Shown in pieces: positions 8,501-17,158 of a stretch of 35,734 bases of DNA. This DNA is from DATGIQ01 sp035295665. GTDB taxonomy: Bacteria > Planctomycetota > Planctomycetia > Gemmatales > Gemmataceae. Each line of letters begins with the position of its first letter. Position 1 is the first letter of the stretch. The position numbers and the translations under genes are program-made. The DNA is taken from NCBI GenBank assembly GCA_035295665.1, contig DATGIQ010000373.1, positions 1-35,734 on the forward strand, in the 5' to 3' direction. The notes below the pieces were generated by a model. That model was not told where the DNA came from. It ran no database searches and saw only the letters and a list, made by a program, of their open reading frames with translations.

Positions 8501-9589
8501 TCAGCGGCAGCTGGTTTGAAGAGCCGTGCCCTTGTCTTCGCATTCATGCGTTGGAATCTTGACACTACGGATGTATACGCTATCGGCCAAGTACGTAAGC
8601 GGAGGAAGTACTTGGGCGGTGCGGCGGAGTAACTCGGAGAGCGTTATGGCGGCCTTTATGTGAAGCGGCATGAATCGCCAGTCAGCCGGTTGCAATCCAA
8701 TCCCAAAATAGCAATCCACCATGATGTGGGAAGGCCCCACCGATGCAGTGAAGATGCGGCGGAGCGCAGGGACGGTCCAATAACGAACCTCAAAGTCGGT
8801 CGCTGGCCGAAACTGGCGCCGAGCCTGGTGATAGAGGCAACGCACGCCAAAGACGGTCGGCATTTGAATCAGGCTTGTTCCCCCATCAACGAGCACTCGC
8901 CCAGCATGTGCGATTGCCTTGGCCGCATCCTCCTTGCTGAAGTGTTGGAGAACACTATAGGAAAACACGACGTCGAATGAGGATGATGGGAAGGGAAGAT
9001 GGCGCGCATCCCCGACGACGAATTTGATGTCTAGCCCCATCTGCCCGGCTACCCGCTTGGCGGCCATGATGGCGCCCAAGGAAGGGTCAATCCCGACGGG
9101 CAGGTATCCTTTGCGCGCCGCGGCAATGCACCACCTCCCCCAATTGCACCCCATGTCGAGTAGCCTTTTTCCCCTCCCCTGGGGCAGTCGAAGCGCTGGG
9201 ATTGGATATTCCTTCAGCTTCCCCTCGAGTTGCCGGTAAGCAATCCCATTGGTGGCACCGATCAAATGGCTCACTGCCGGGTCGACTTGCGAATGCGTCG
9301 TGGAAGCCAATGCCAGGATCTGTCGTTGTTGATTTTGTGTTAAGCCGATGGATTCTACGAACAGGCCATGCTCGGATGTTAATCCAGTGGCGTGCAGGTG
9401 GGCGTACTTTATTGAAGAGTGGACGCATTCGAGTGTCTGCTCAATGTCCTCCAACAGGAGAACAGGAACACCATCCACCACTGGATAGGAATGGCCAAAG
9501 GGACACGCGAGACTGTGCGCGCTCACCTCCAAGCGAGCGTGGTCGCGGGGACACACGAGGTTCTCGAGATACCAGTTATCGATAATCAT
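8501..9589 (-). CDS. Methyltransferase with N-terminal Trm112-like zinc-ribbon domain
   Basis: Residues 1-45 contain LVCPRDHARLEV, then ACPFGHSYPVVDGVPVLL, which matches a Trm112p-like domain (PF03966-type) with cysteines at 13 and 29. A class I methyltransferase follows, with RLLDMGCNWGRWCIAAA at about 142-158, GDARHLPFPSSSFDVVFS and VLQHFSK. The 361-residue protein probably methylates a sugar or lipid-linked intermediate. Trm112-type domains are known to support methyltransferases, here fused in cis. The ATG at 9587-9589 overlaps the upstream GT4 stop as ATGA, so the frame extending to 9892 is rejected as the start. Confidence 0.87.
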   Translation of the reverse strand: MIIDNWYLENLVCPRDHARLEVSAHSLACPFGHSYPVVDGVPVLLLEDIEQTLECVHSSIKYAHLHATGLTSEHGLFVESIGLTQNQQRQILALASTTHSQVDPAVSHLIGATNGIAYRQLEGKLKEYPIPALRLPQGRGKRLLDMGCNWGRWCIAAARKGYLPVGIDPSLGAIMAAKRVAGQMGLDIKFVVGDARHLPFPSSSFDVVFSYSVLQHFSKEDAAKAIAHAGRVLVDGGTSLIQMPTVFGVRCLYHQARRQFRPATDFEVRYWTVPALRRIFTASVGPSHIMVDCYFGIGLQPADWRFMPLHIKAAITLSELLRRTAQVLPPLTYLADSVYIRSVKIPTHECEDKGTALQTSCR

Positions 9590-10923
9590 GGGGCCTGGAT
9601 TTCCTCTGAGACGGGCGTGGTGGCGGGTAAATACGTGCAGCGTTGATAAATCTCTTCCATTCGCTGCGCCAAACCTTCCACCCCAGGGATACATACTTCG
9701 GGAGCGGGGCCATCCCAGGCGAGGACGCGCCGGACGGCGGCCGCAAGGCCGGACAGATCGTTTATCGGAAATAGGAATGCTGACAGGCCGGCTGCGGCTA
9801 CGAAGTCGCGGATGCCGCCCAGGTCGGTCCCGATGACCGGGACTCCGCGGTCCCACGCTTCCAGCAGCGTCAGCGGCCCGGTTTCCGGGCATCGGCTGGG
9901 GAGCACCACGAGATCGAGCGTCGTGAGCCAGTTCGCCAAATCCTCCCCTTGCTTGACGCCGAGATACCTCGCTCCGCCATTGGCGTTTTGCAGGAAACGC
10001 TGGGCCCAGGGGCGTTCCGCCTCGGGAATTGGTCCGACCAGTTCTGCGACGACATCCACTCCTTCTGCCCGCAAGCGCCGGGTCGCTTCCACGAGCAGGT
10101 CGGGACCCTTTGCGGGAGTAAACCGGCCGAAGAAGCCCAAGCGAGCCGACGGACGCGGACGCCGGAGCGGCAGCTTTAACCGCCGTTTGCGGTCCGTTCC
10201 GGGGAGTGCTTGGCGGAGGACCGTGACCCGATCCGGCGGGATACCGTTGGCATATAGAACATTCGCACAGAACTCAGCACATGCCAAGACGTGCGCGGAC
10301 CCGGAGAAGAACTCGCACCAGGCAGCCTGCGCTTCGGCGAGCAGGCTCGGCAAGGCGGCGGGGACCAGCCACGGTCCGTCGGGAACAGCACTCGACGACA
10401 GCGGACTGCCAGCAGCCAACTGGGCAAGGAGCTTCGGCCAGCCACGCGCATGCAGGACGCAGGCGGCGCAGCGACGCGGCTCGAGCTTGCCGTCGCAACC
10501 TTCGTTGCCCCAGCGCATCAGGGTGCCCCGCAGGCAAGACATCGCTGGCGTGTGGTAAGTAGCCATATAAGGCACGCCCATTGTACGGGCGAGCTGTGCA
10601 TGGCCCAATCCGGCCCCAAGTGTAAAAGCATGGAAATGGACCAGATCCGGTTTCCAGTCGATCAGAAACTCTCGAAATCCCGGCGGCTCACCATTGGTCG
10701 ACGTCCGGTACAAATCCCTGCGCCGGCGCGGCGGGAAGGGAGGCAGCCGAACCAGATCCTCCGGCCAGTGCGGGTCATCTGACGCCGGCTGCGCCGCCGT
10801 ATGCCAAACGACGGCAGTCTCGTGCCCCTGGTCGGACAATGCGGCACACAGATGGCGGACATACGCTTCGGTTCCGCCCACGGTTTCAGGGAAGTAACTG
10901 GAAGGAAGATGCGCGATCCGCAT
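9586..10923 (-). CDS. Glycosyltransferase family 4 (GT-B)
   Basis: This 445-residue protein starts MRIAHLPSSYFPETVGGTEA, the classic GT4 N-terminus with the 'GG.e..v..La' loop. LGFFGRFTPAKGPDLLVEA opens the C-terminal domain and SRCPETGPLTLLEAWDRGVPVIG forms the donor phosphate and sugar site, with acidic residues at both key positions. A cysteine-rich insert near the middle (GCDGKLEPRRCAACVLH) resembles the short insert that many planctomycete and cyanobacterial GT4 proteins carry; its role is unknown. The ATG at 10921-10923 is the natural start. A gap of about 140 bases separates it from the upstream methyltransferase. Confidence 0.92.
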   Translation of the reverse strand: MRIAHLPSSYFPETVGGTEAYVRHLCAALSDQGHETAVVWHTAAQPASDDPHWPEDLVRLPPFPPRRRRDLYRTSTNGEPPGFREFLIDWKPDLVHFHAFTLGAGLGHAQLARTMGVPYMATYHTPAMSCLRGTLMRWGNEGCDGKLEPRRCAACVLHARGWPKLLAQLAAGSPLSSSAVPDGPWLVPAALPSLLAEAQAAWCEFFSGSAHVLACAEFCANVLYANGIPPDRVTVLRQALPGTDRKRRLKLPLRRPRPSARLGFFGRFTPAKGPDLLVEATRRLRAEGVDVVAELVGPIPEAERPWAQRFLQNANGGARYLGVKQGEDLANWLTTLDLVVLPSRCPETGPLTLLEAWDRGVPVIGTDLGGIRDFVAAAGLSAFLFPINDLSGLAAAVRRVLAWDGPAPEVCIPGVEGLAQRMEEIYQRCTYLPATTPVSEEIQAP

Positions 10924-11061
10924 GAGGTTTCTGGGTCGGGGTCAACCAGATGAAGTATCTGTCGAGCCGGCCGCGGCCAATCGCTGGTGCTCAGCAAGGC
11001 CCTTGCCGGGCACGGCCGTGATCATTCTCCACCTGGTGGGACAGGAACATCACCACGGTCC

Positions 11062-11922
11062 TCAACCATACGCCGGTGTCTGCCCAAGGAAGCAACTTCG
11101 CCTCTCTAGCGTAACCACGATTTCCAGCTCCTCATCGAACTTTCTCAGGCCTTTGCCAAGGAGCCGTGTCAGATGTCTGGCAACATCTTTGGCGGTGTGG
11201 ATATTCGAGTAAACGCGATAATGGTAAAAACGAACGTCAACATGGAAGTCGGGAGAGAGCAATGCGAAGTAACGGATGACTTCCTTATCGGAATATTCCT
11301 TCCAATGATGGCCATACGTGACGTTGCCAAAGATCGATGGAACATCGGTGCCGATGCCTTGAAGGCAGATCGCCCGTTTGATAGTGCTGAGCAAATTCAG
11401 TAGACGCAAACTATTGGGGGTAGTGATGTAGACTCTACCGTTTACTTTCAACAGCTCATAAACCCGCTTCCAGAATCCGATCGGGTTAAAGGTAATGTGC
11501 TCCATGATCTCGCAGAAGAGCACCAGATCAAAGGAGCCGTCTTGATCGGATAAGAACTCCCCGCTCTCTAGTTGGAAAGCCGAAGAGAGGCGGATGGCCA
11601 GTTCCTGGGCTCGCCCTTTGACAAAATCCAACTGCGTGAAGGCTGGGACATCCAAGGCCCAAACCTCATAACCAAGGAGCCGGAGCAACCCGCTCTGATG
11701 CAGGTAATGGCTACCAATATCCAGCACTCGGGAACCGGCAGGAACAAGTGAGAGGACCCTCTGGATACACTGCCGGTAGCGACGTTCATGAGAGTCAAAG
11801 TATGCTCGATCGTAGCCTTCTTTTAGCTGGCCGCGAAAGTCAGCGAAAGCTTTGTCCACGAGAGTGCAGTTGCTTGGGCTGGGAGTTGCAACCGCACGGG
11901 TCAAGACTCTGGTCATTGCCAT
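11062..11922 (-). CDS. Class I SAM-dependent methyltransferase
   Basis: The 286-residue protein has SRVLDIGSHYLHQSGLLRLLG at about 64-84 as the SAM site, VWALDVP as the strand-2 end, and SFDLVLFCEIMEHI and VNGRVYITTPNS downstream, a Methyltransf_23 layout. The substrate is probably a glycan intermediate. The ATG at 11920-11922 overlaps the FkbM gene stop as TAATG. A second Met two codons later is possible. The upstream frame to 12051 merely overlaps the previous gene. Confidence 0.86.
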   Translation of the reverse strand: MAMTRVLTRAVATPSPSNCTLVDKAFADFRGQLKEGYDRAYFDSHERRYRQCIQRVLSLVPAGSRVLDIGSHYLHQSGLLRLLGYEVWALDVPAFTQLDFVKGRAQELAIRLSSAFQLESGEFLSDQDGSFDLVLFCEIMEHITFNPIGFWKRVYELLKVNGRVYITTPNSLRLLNLLSTIKRAICLQGIGTDVPSIFGNVTYGHHWKEYSDKEVIRYFALLSPDFHVDVRFYHYRVYSNIHTAKDVARHLTRLLGKGLRKFDEELEIVVTLERRSCFLGQTPAYG

Positions 11923-12848
11923 TATCCGTTTGTCAAGAGCGATCCGATCATTTCGGTCGTCGCCTCCTGCCCAGCATGGCCAGAGGCAGGCACGGCGGTG
12001 ATCATCGTCACGCCGGCCGAGGGATCGGGCGGTTTGGCCACAAATCCCCATTTGGCGATGTCGTGGCGAAAATGTTCAAGCTCGTACCCATCATGGAGTT
12101 CGATCACGACCAATCTCACACGAGACAAGAAGGCCGCATCCGCAAAGATCTCCTTCTCCGCTCCTTCGATATCCATCTTGAGAAGATCGATGCAATCGAT
12201 CCCGTAATCCTGGCAGACGCAATCGATGGTTACCGCGGGAACAGCAATTCCGTCGGCAGCATCGTTAATCTGGTTCCCCCAAGCTGCCTTCGTGGCGGTA
12301 AGGAACCGGGGTTTGGTGCGGTTCGCGGCAAGGCAGGCCTGGATCGGCGTGATCCTCGGCTCGGAGCGCGTGTTCGCGCAGAGGAGCCGGAAATTCTCCG
12401 GGTGAGGCTCAATGGCGAAGATCCTGGCCTGGGGATATTGCCCAGCCAAGTAGATCGAAGTCAGTCCGATATTGGCGCCGCAGTCCAGGATACACCGCAC
12501 CCGCGCGGGATCACAAAGCGTTCTGGGAAGTGCGTAGCATTCGTGCATCAGTACTTCGTACAAGACAAACAGATCACCGGCGTAGGGTCTGAGCGTCAAG
12601 CCGATGTCCGAACCGTTTCGCCGGAGTCGAATCGCAAATTCGCCGTCCCAGCGCGGCGTGCTCTGACGCCCATTGTGCATGTGAAACAGGATCGTCTTGA
12701 TTGCAAGGAGCAGCGTGCTGCGTACATCGCTACCGGTCCTGGCCGCGAAGCTCAACTCGGATCCATAAACCAGGATTCTTCCGAGCAATCTCTGAACCTT
12801 ATTCGATAGTCCGCCGAGCATCTTCCGGCACTCTCCAAGGCACGTCAC
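11922..12848 (-). CDS. FkbM family methyltransferase
   Basis: Of 308 residues, the FkbM core spans about 118-260. It carries ILDCGANIGLTSIYLAGQYP (SAM site, residues 120-139), IFAIEPHPENFRLL, and DLLKMDIEGAEKEIF with the family's conserved 'K.DiEG.E' signature. FkbM enzymes O-methylate hydroxyls and are frequent in polysaccharide loci. The start is GTG at 12846-12848, overlapping the upstream GT2 stop as GTGA, which favours translational coupling. The N-terminal 110 residues are not assigned, a common feature of these glycan-cluster versions. Confidence 0.9.
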   Translation of the reverse strand: MTCLGECRKMLGGLSNKVQRLLGRILVYGSELSFAARTGSDVRSTLLLAIKTILFHMHNGRQSTPRWDGEFAIRLRRNGSDIGLTLRPYAGDLFVLYEVLMHECYALPRTLCDPARVRCILDCGANIGLTSIYLAGQYPQARIFAIEPHPENFRLLCANTRSEPRITPIQACLAANRTKPRFLTATKAAWGNQINDAADGIAVPAVTIDCVCQDYGIDCIDLLKMDIEGAEKEIFADAAFLSRVRLVVIELHDGYELEHFRHDIAKWGFVAKPPDPSAGVTMITAVPASGHAGQEATTEMIGSLLTNG

Positions 12849-13813
12849 CGGGTTTTTCGGATTCTTTTAGAAACCACTCGTTTCAAGGTTCGAACCTTCG
12901 AACGCACCACAACCGACTTCCGATAGCCAATAAAGCTTTCCAGCAACCGGATGACGGGCCTTCGCCACCGGAGCGGGTCCGGTTGGAGATGATGGATTTC
13001 AGTACATGCTTGCTCGAACAGCTCCTGATCGAGCTCCTGGGCTCCTATCGCAACCATGTTGAACACTTCGAAGAGGGCATGATTTCGTTCCTGTGTGATC
13101 CCCCCGTGTGCTTCCCACCAGTCCCGGACCTCCGGGGCGTTGGTCAAGCAGTCCCTCAGGAACTGCGCTTGGCTACGGGTGGATACCGACCCCGAGGTAT
13201 GCACGCGGTACAAGCAGGCGACCTCGTGATCATGTTCAAAGGTCGCTCCGTGCGTTGCACAATCGATGACGAAGCGCTGGTCTTGAATCACGGGCAGGCG
13301 CAGATTGAACCCTCCAACCTTGTCAACGATTCTCCTTCGAAACAGATAGGCCCCCGTGGGGCACCAAAAGCCCAGGAACAGCTCGATTTCCGGGATACCC
13401 GTCATCTGGCGTTCGACCGTCTCCGCCACGGCATACTTTCCGTCCGGGCCGGTCCGGAGACGCTGCCAGTTGCCGTAGACCACGTCCACACCGGTGCGGT
13501 CCGCGATCTGCTTTTGGCGGGCGATTTTTCCCGGCGTCAACAGATCATCGGCGTCCAGAAACACCAGGTACTCTCCGCTGCTCTTTTCAATTCCAAGGTT
13601 GCGAGCATGGCTAACGCCGCGATTCGGAGTCTGGATGAGCGGCACATCCGGAAACCGCTCTCGCACCACTTCGCTGCTTCCATCCGACGAGCCATCGTCG
13701 ATCACCACAATTTCATCCCCTGGCCCGCAATTGGCCACCGCCGAGGCAATAGTCTCTTCGATCCATGGGCGGGCGTTGTAACAGGGGATGATGATGGAAA
13801 CGTGTCTAGACAT
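12845..13813 (-). CDS. Glycosyltransferase family 2
   Basis: From ATG 13811-13813 the protein has 322 residues and begins MSRHVSIIIPCYNARPWIEE. IVVIDDGSSDGS (35-46) and YLVFLDADDLLTPGKI with DADD at 87-90 follow. These are textbook GT2 nucleotide- and metal-binding motifs. It transfers one sugar of the repeat unit. An in-frame GTG at 13861 overlaps the upstream stop as GTGA and would add 16 residues. That arrangement is seen in neighbouring genes, so it remains a real alternative start. Confidence 0.91.
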   Translation of the reverse strand: MSRHVSIIIPCYNARPWIEETIASAVANCGPGDEIVVIDDGSSDGSSEVVRERFPDVPLIQTPNRGVSHARNLGIEKSSGEYLVFLDADDLLTPGKIARQKQIADRTGVDVVYGNWQRLRTGPDGKYAVAETVERQMTGIPEIELFLGFWCPTGAYLFRRRIVDKVGGFNLRLPVIQDQRFVIDCATHGATFEHDHEVACLYRVHTSGSVSTRSQAQFLRDCLTNAPEVRDWWEAHGGITQERNHALFEVFNMVAIGAQELDQELFEQACTEIHHLQPDPLRWRRPVIRLLESFIGYRKSVVVRSKVRTLKRVVSKRIRKTR

Positions 13814-13857
13814 TCGGTCGTGATCCGCCTTTTCCCGTGTGGCGGCGTTGGATTCCC

Positions 13858-16113
13858 TCACGCACTTTGATCGGCACGCAGACCGATTCCTTCCAGAAAC
13901 CGAATCGTTCGGCTCTGTCCTTCCGCCAGGGTGATCCGTGGCTGCCAGCCCAACACCTTCTTGGCTCGCTCCGAGCTAAACCGAGTCGGCGCAGACGCAA
14001 ACAGATCCGCCAGCCACTCCGGCGGGCATGTTCGAGCCGATGCATGGCCGTTCCCCAGCGCCGGGAGCGTTTCGCTCCGCGGAGGCTGGCCGTACCGTAG
14101 CTTACGCGGCATCCACTTCTTTAAACCGGCCGCAAGCGGAAGCCGTCGAGCTACCTCGCGAAACTCTGGGTTTTGCAACGTCACGCGGACCAGGTCGCGC
14201 CATCGAGCCCGTGGACCAGCCTTGGCCAGCCAGCGCAAATCGCTTCGAGTATACGAGGGGATCTCGGCATCCTTTCCCAGAAGCGGTTCGAGAAATTCAC
14301 GCCAGGTACACCACCCGTCATTGATCATGAACCGCATCCCATGGGCTGCCGGTGTGGCGGCGGCCAGCAACAGGGCATCGATCAAGTTATCCACGTAGTT
14401 GTAATTGGCGGCTCCCGTGCCTTCGTCGACCCAGCAAAACCCTCCCGCCTGCGCCAGCAAGACGGGAAGCGTCGTATAGGTCTTCCCTTTGGGACCGTAG
14501 ACACAGGTCGGATTGAGCACGACCAGGCGTGTCGTCTCCGAGGTGGCTGCCCGTCCCAGGCACCACTGCTCCATGATCGCCTTACTCCGGCCATATTCCC
14601 CGCCCACCGGCGCGTAGGGCCAAGTTTCATCCACGAGCTCGGAAGTCTTCGGCTGGCCAAAGACATAGGCCGTGCTCAGCACGACCACGCATTCGGCACC
14701 GTCGGCGATGGCCGCTTCGACCACGTTCTTGGTCCCGCGAATCGTTACCTTGGCCGCGTCCGCACCATCCCGGCCATAAGCCAAATGAAAAACGAAACGG
14801 GCCCCTTTCAGACTCTGGCGGACCGAATCCGGATCGAGGAGGTCCATGCGGGACATTGCTACGGGAAATCGAGCAATCTGCATGCAGGTGCGATAATTCC
14901 GGACCGGTGTTTTGAGGTTGCGGCAGCCGACGCTGGCCAGGCGCTCCACCAGCTGTCCGCCGATGAAGCCGCTCCCACCCGTTACCACGATCGGAACATC
15001 CGGGAACCGAGGCCGGTCATCGGCCGGGGCGGCCGGGATGCTCCGAGGCCGGGTGCGCTCCTGGTAGGCCCATTCGATCAGCCGCACGGTTTGCGTGGCT
15101 TCCTCGACCGTGGCGTTTGCCGACGCGCTTCCGCGGATGCAGGCGGCAAAATCGTGCAGCTGCTGGGCGAAACAGGTGGTGAAATCGATTGGCCAGCTCG
15201 GATTCACAAACGGACGCGTTGTCCTTAATTCGGCGCACAGCGAGTCCCGCTCGTGCGGCTGCCAGAAACAGGTGGCGAAATTCTCCTTCTCCAACGTCAA
15301 CTGTCCCTTGTCGCCGGCGAAGAGAATGCGATTACTCAAATGGTGGTCACGGGAAAGCTTCAGCTCGACAGCGGCACCGTTGGCCGCTTGCAGACGAAAC
15401 GTCGCATTGGCCTCGCAGCCGCCGCGCCAATCATCCGCATACGAGACCGGCTCCAGAGGGCCTAGGAGGTGCTGGACCAGGTCCAGGTAATGCACGCCCA
15501 TATCGGCCAGCACGCCGCCCGACTCGGGCCGGAAAAAAGCCCCGGAATCGGAGAGCCATTGGTATTCCGAACCATCAGCGATCTGCACCGTGTGGATCGG
15601 ACCGGCGAGACCATAGCGGAGCGCTTCGCGCAGGGCTGCAACGGCAGCAATATACCGCCGCACCATGCCGATGCGGACAATCTTCCCGGCCCGGCGGGCC
15701 GCTTCGTCAATCCGCCGGCACGCCGCCTCGGACAGGGCCAGCGGCTTTTCACACAGCACATGAAGGCCGGCATTCAAGGCGGCAACCGAAGCAGCTTCAT
15801 GCAGAGCGTTGGGAAGCGCGATGACCACAGCATCAATGGGTGGTTCGCTTCGGGGTAGCCGATCTTGCAGGAAGCGCTCGAATGTCAACGCTGCAATCTC
15901 GCCTTGATAGCCAGCATCGCGGAGTGGCCCGACCACTTGGGACGCGGGATCAACGATGACGGTGAGTTCAATCCCATTCAGCAGCCGCAGAGCTGGCGCA
16001 TAATATGCCCAGGTGACCGCGCCGCCACCCAGGACAGCGAGGCGAATCGGTTCCGCCTCATAGCTCCGGGGAGCAAGATCGAGCTGGCTACGCATGCGGA
16101 CTTGCGCGGTCAT
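13858..16113 (-). CDS. Two-enzyme fusion: Gfo/Idh/MocA oxidoreductase joined to NAD-dependent epimerase/dehydratase
   Basis: One 751-residue frame holds two complete domains. Residues 22-355 are a Gfo/Idh/MocA oxidoreductase: IRLAVLGGGAV Rossmann loop, VLCEKPLAL with the catalytic-type Glu122-Lys123-Pro124, and DMGVHYLDL with Asp204 and His208. After a short Pro/Arg linker (about 355-372) comes an extended SDR: VVTGGSGFIGG at 377-386, STAYVFG, and a YxxxK pair Tyr507/Lys511. The first domain would oxidise or reduce a nucleotide sugar and the second epimerise, dehydrate or reduce it, so successive steps in one sugar pathway are plausible. The ATG at 16111-16113 follows the upstream stop by one base. 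The substrate is unknown. The DegT aminotransferase nearby suggests a 3- or 4-amino sugar branch. Confidence 0.93.
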   Translation of the reverse strand: MTAQVRMRSQLDLAPRSYEAEPIRLAVLGGGAVTWAYYAPALRLLNGIELTVIVDPASQVVGPLRDAGYQGEIAALTFERFLQDRLPRSEPPIDAVVIALPNALHEAASVAALNAGLHVLCEKPLALSEAACRRIDEAARRAGKIVRIGMVRRYIAAVAALREALRYGLAGPIHTVQIADGSEYQWLSDSGAFFRPESGGVLADMGVHYLDLVQHLLGPLEPVSYADDWRGGCEANATFRLQAANGAAVELKLSRDHHLSNRILFAGDKGQLTLEKENFATCFWQPHERDSLCAELRTTRPFVNPSWPIDFTTCFAQQLHDFAACIRGSASANATVEEATQTVRLIEWAYQERTRPRSIPAAPADDRPRFPDVPIVVTGGSGFIGGQLVERLASVGCRNLKTPVRNYRTCMQIARFPVAMSRMDLLDPDSVRQSLKGARFVFHLAYGRDGADAAKVTIRGTKNVVEAAIADGAECVVVLSTAYVFGQPKTSELVDETWPYAPVGGEYGRSKAIMEQWCLGRAATSETTRLVVLNPTCVYGPKGKTYTTLPVLLAQAGGFCWVDEGTGAANYNYVDNLIDALLLAAATPAAHGMRFMINDGWCTWREFLEPLLGKDAEIPSYTRSDLRWLAKAGPRARWRDLVRVTLQNPEFREVARRLPLAAGLKKWMPRKLRYGQPPRSETLPALGNGHASARTCPPEWLADLFASAPTRFSSERAKKVLGWQPRITLAEGQSRTIRFLEGIGLRADQSA

Positions 16114-16114
16114 T

Positions 16115-17086
16115 TTATGCGATCGAGTTTTTCAGTTTGCGGATGAACGGGCGAATCCGTTCCGGAACGCGTAGCCGAGACAACACGCCGTCACAAGGAC
16201 GCCAATTGCCAATGATTTCTCGCCGTAACGCGTCCGGGTAGCATAAATAAATGCCATGCTTGAGCGGTTCAGGCATTTGATTGATCGTGCCAAATCGAGC
16301 TTTCCAGTAACGTTTGACGTCAATCTTTTCCTCCGCGCATAGCCCCAAGATGAGGTCGCCGACCTGACGGTGGGCCGGAACGGCAATTTTCTTGGAAGCG
16401 GCCATGAATCCGTTTTGGCCATGTAAGCGGATCATCGCCGCCGGCCATGGTGAAGTATAGCAGGGGTGGAGTCGGCCGAACCTCGCAAGCAGCCATCGAT
16501 CGCCGTAAAAGACGCCTGCAGGCAAGATTGGCCGCAAGCTTCTAAGCGATTCACTTCGAAAAAGACAAGCATTGAAGCCCACCGGAGTGATTACACTATG
16601 CAGTACAAGCCATTCTTCTTTTGTCCAGCGGACCGTATGGGATTCTTCATCGAGGGGTAGGCCCACTCCCACCGCGAAACCACAGAGCGCGTTGATCGGA
16701 TCGAGCAGACTGCGCCCACACAGCATACCGCAACCAAACAGCCCTGCATCAGGGAACTGGTGAAGGCCCTGCAGCGTCGTTTGCAAGAAATGGGGCGCTA
16801 CGAAATCGTCATCGCACAGGATCGAAACAAATTCTGTGTCGAGGTAGTTCCTGAATCCTCGGTCAAAATTCGCATCCGCGCCCTGATTCGCAGAGTTGCG
16901 GTCATAAACGATCTGCAGATCGGTAAATTCCCTTATGACGTCCGGCGTATTGTCAGTAGAGGCATTATCGAGGATTACGACGCGCCACAGCTCCCGGCTG
17001 AGCGTTTGCAAGCGCAGGGAGACCAACGCCTGCCGTAGCAAGGCGGCGCGGTTGTAGGTTGGCAGAAGGACCGTAATGGCTGTCAT
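16115..17086 (-). CDS. Glycosyltransferase family 2
   Basis: The 323-residue protein starts MTAITVLLPTYNRAALLRQA. VVILDNASTDNT at 36-47 and FVSILCDDDFVAPHF with CDDD at 91-94 are the nucleotide and metal sites of GT2 enzymes. The C-terminal half lacks long membrane helices, so it is probably a soluble or peripheral cytoplasmic enzyme acting on the lipid-linked glycan. A longer frame to 17158 begins at TTG and adds 24 unlikely residues, so the ATG at 17084-17086 is preferred. The gap to the aminotransferase stop is 72 bases. Confidence 0.9.
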   Translation of the reverse strand: MTAITVLLPTYNRAALLRQALVSLRLQTLSRELWRVVILDNASTDNTPDVIREFTDLQIVYDRNSANQGADANFDRGFRNYLDTEFVSILCDDDFVAPHFLQTTLQGLHQFPDAGLFGCGMLCGRSLLDPINALCGFAVGVGLPLDEESHTVRWTKEEWLVLHSVITPVGFNACLFRSESLRSLRPILPAGVFYGDRWLLARFGRLHPCYTSPWPAAMIRLHGQNGFMAASKKIAVPAHRQVGDLILGLCAEEKIDVKRYWKARFGTINQMPEPLKHGIYLCYPDALRREIIGNWRPCDGVLSRLRVPERIRPFIRKLKNSIA

Positions 17087-17158
17087 TTCACATACCTGCA
17101 ATTGCCAGCGGAATGCAAACGGGTTTCCTACCCTGGCTTTGACCGAGAAGGTCCGCAA

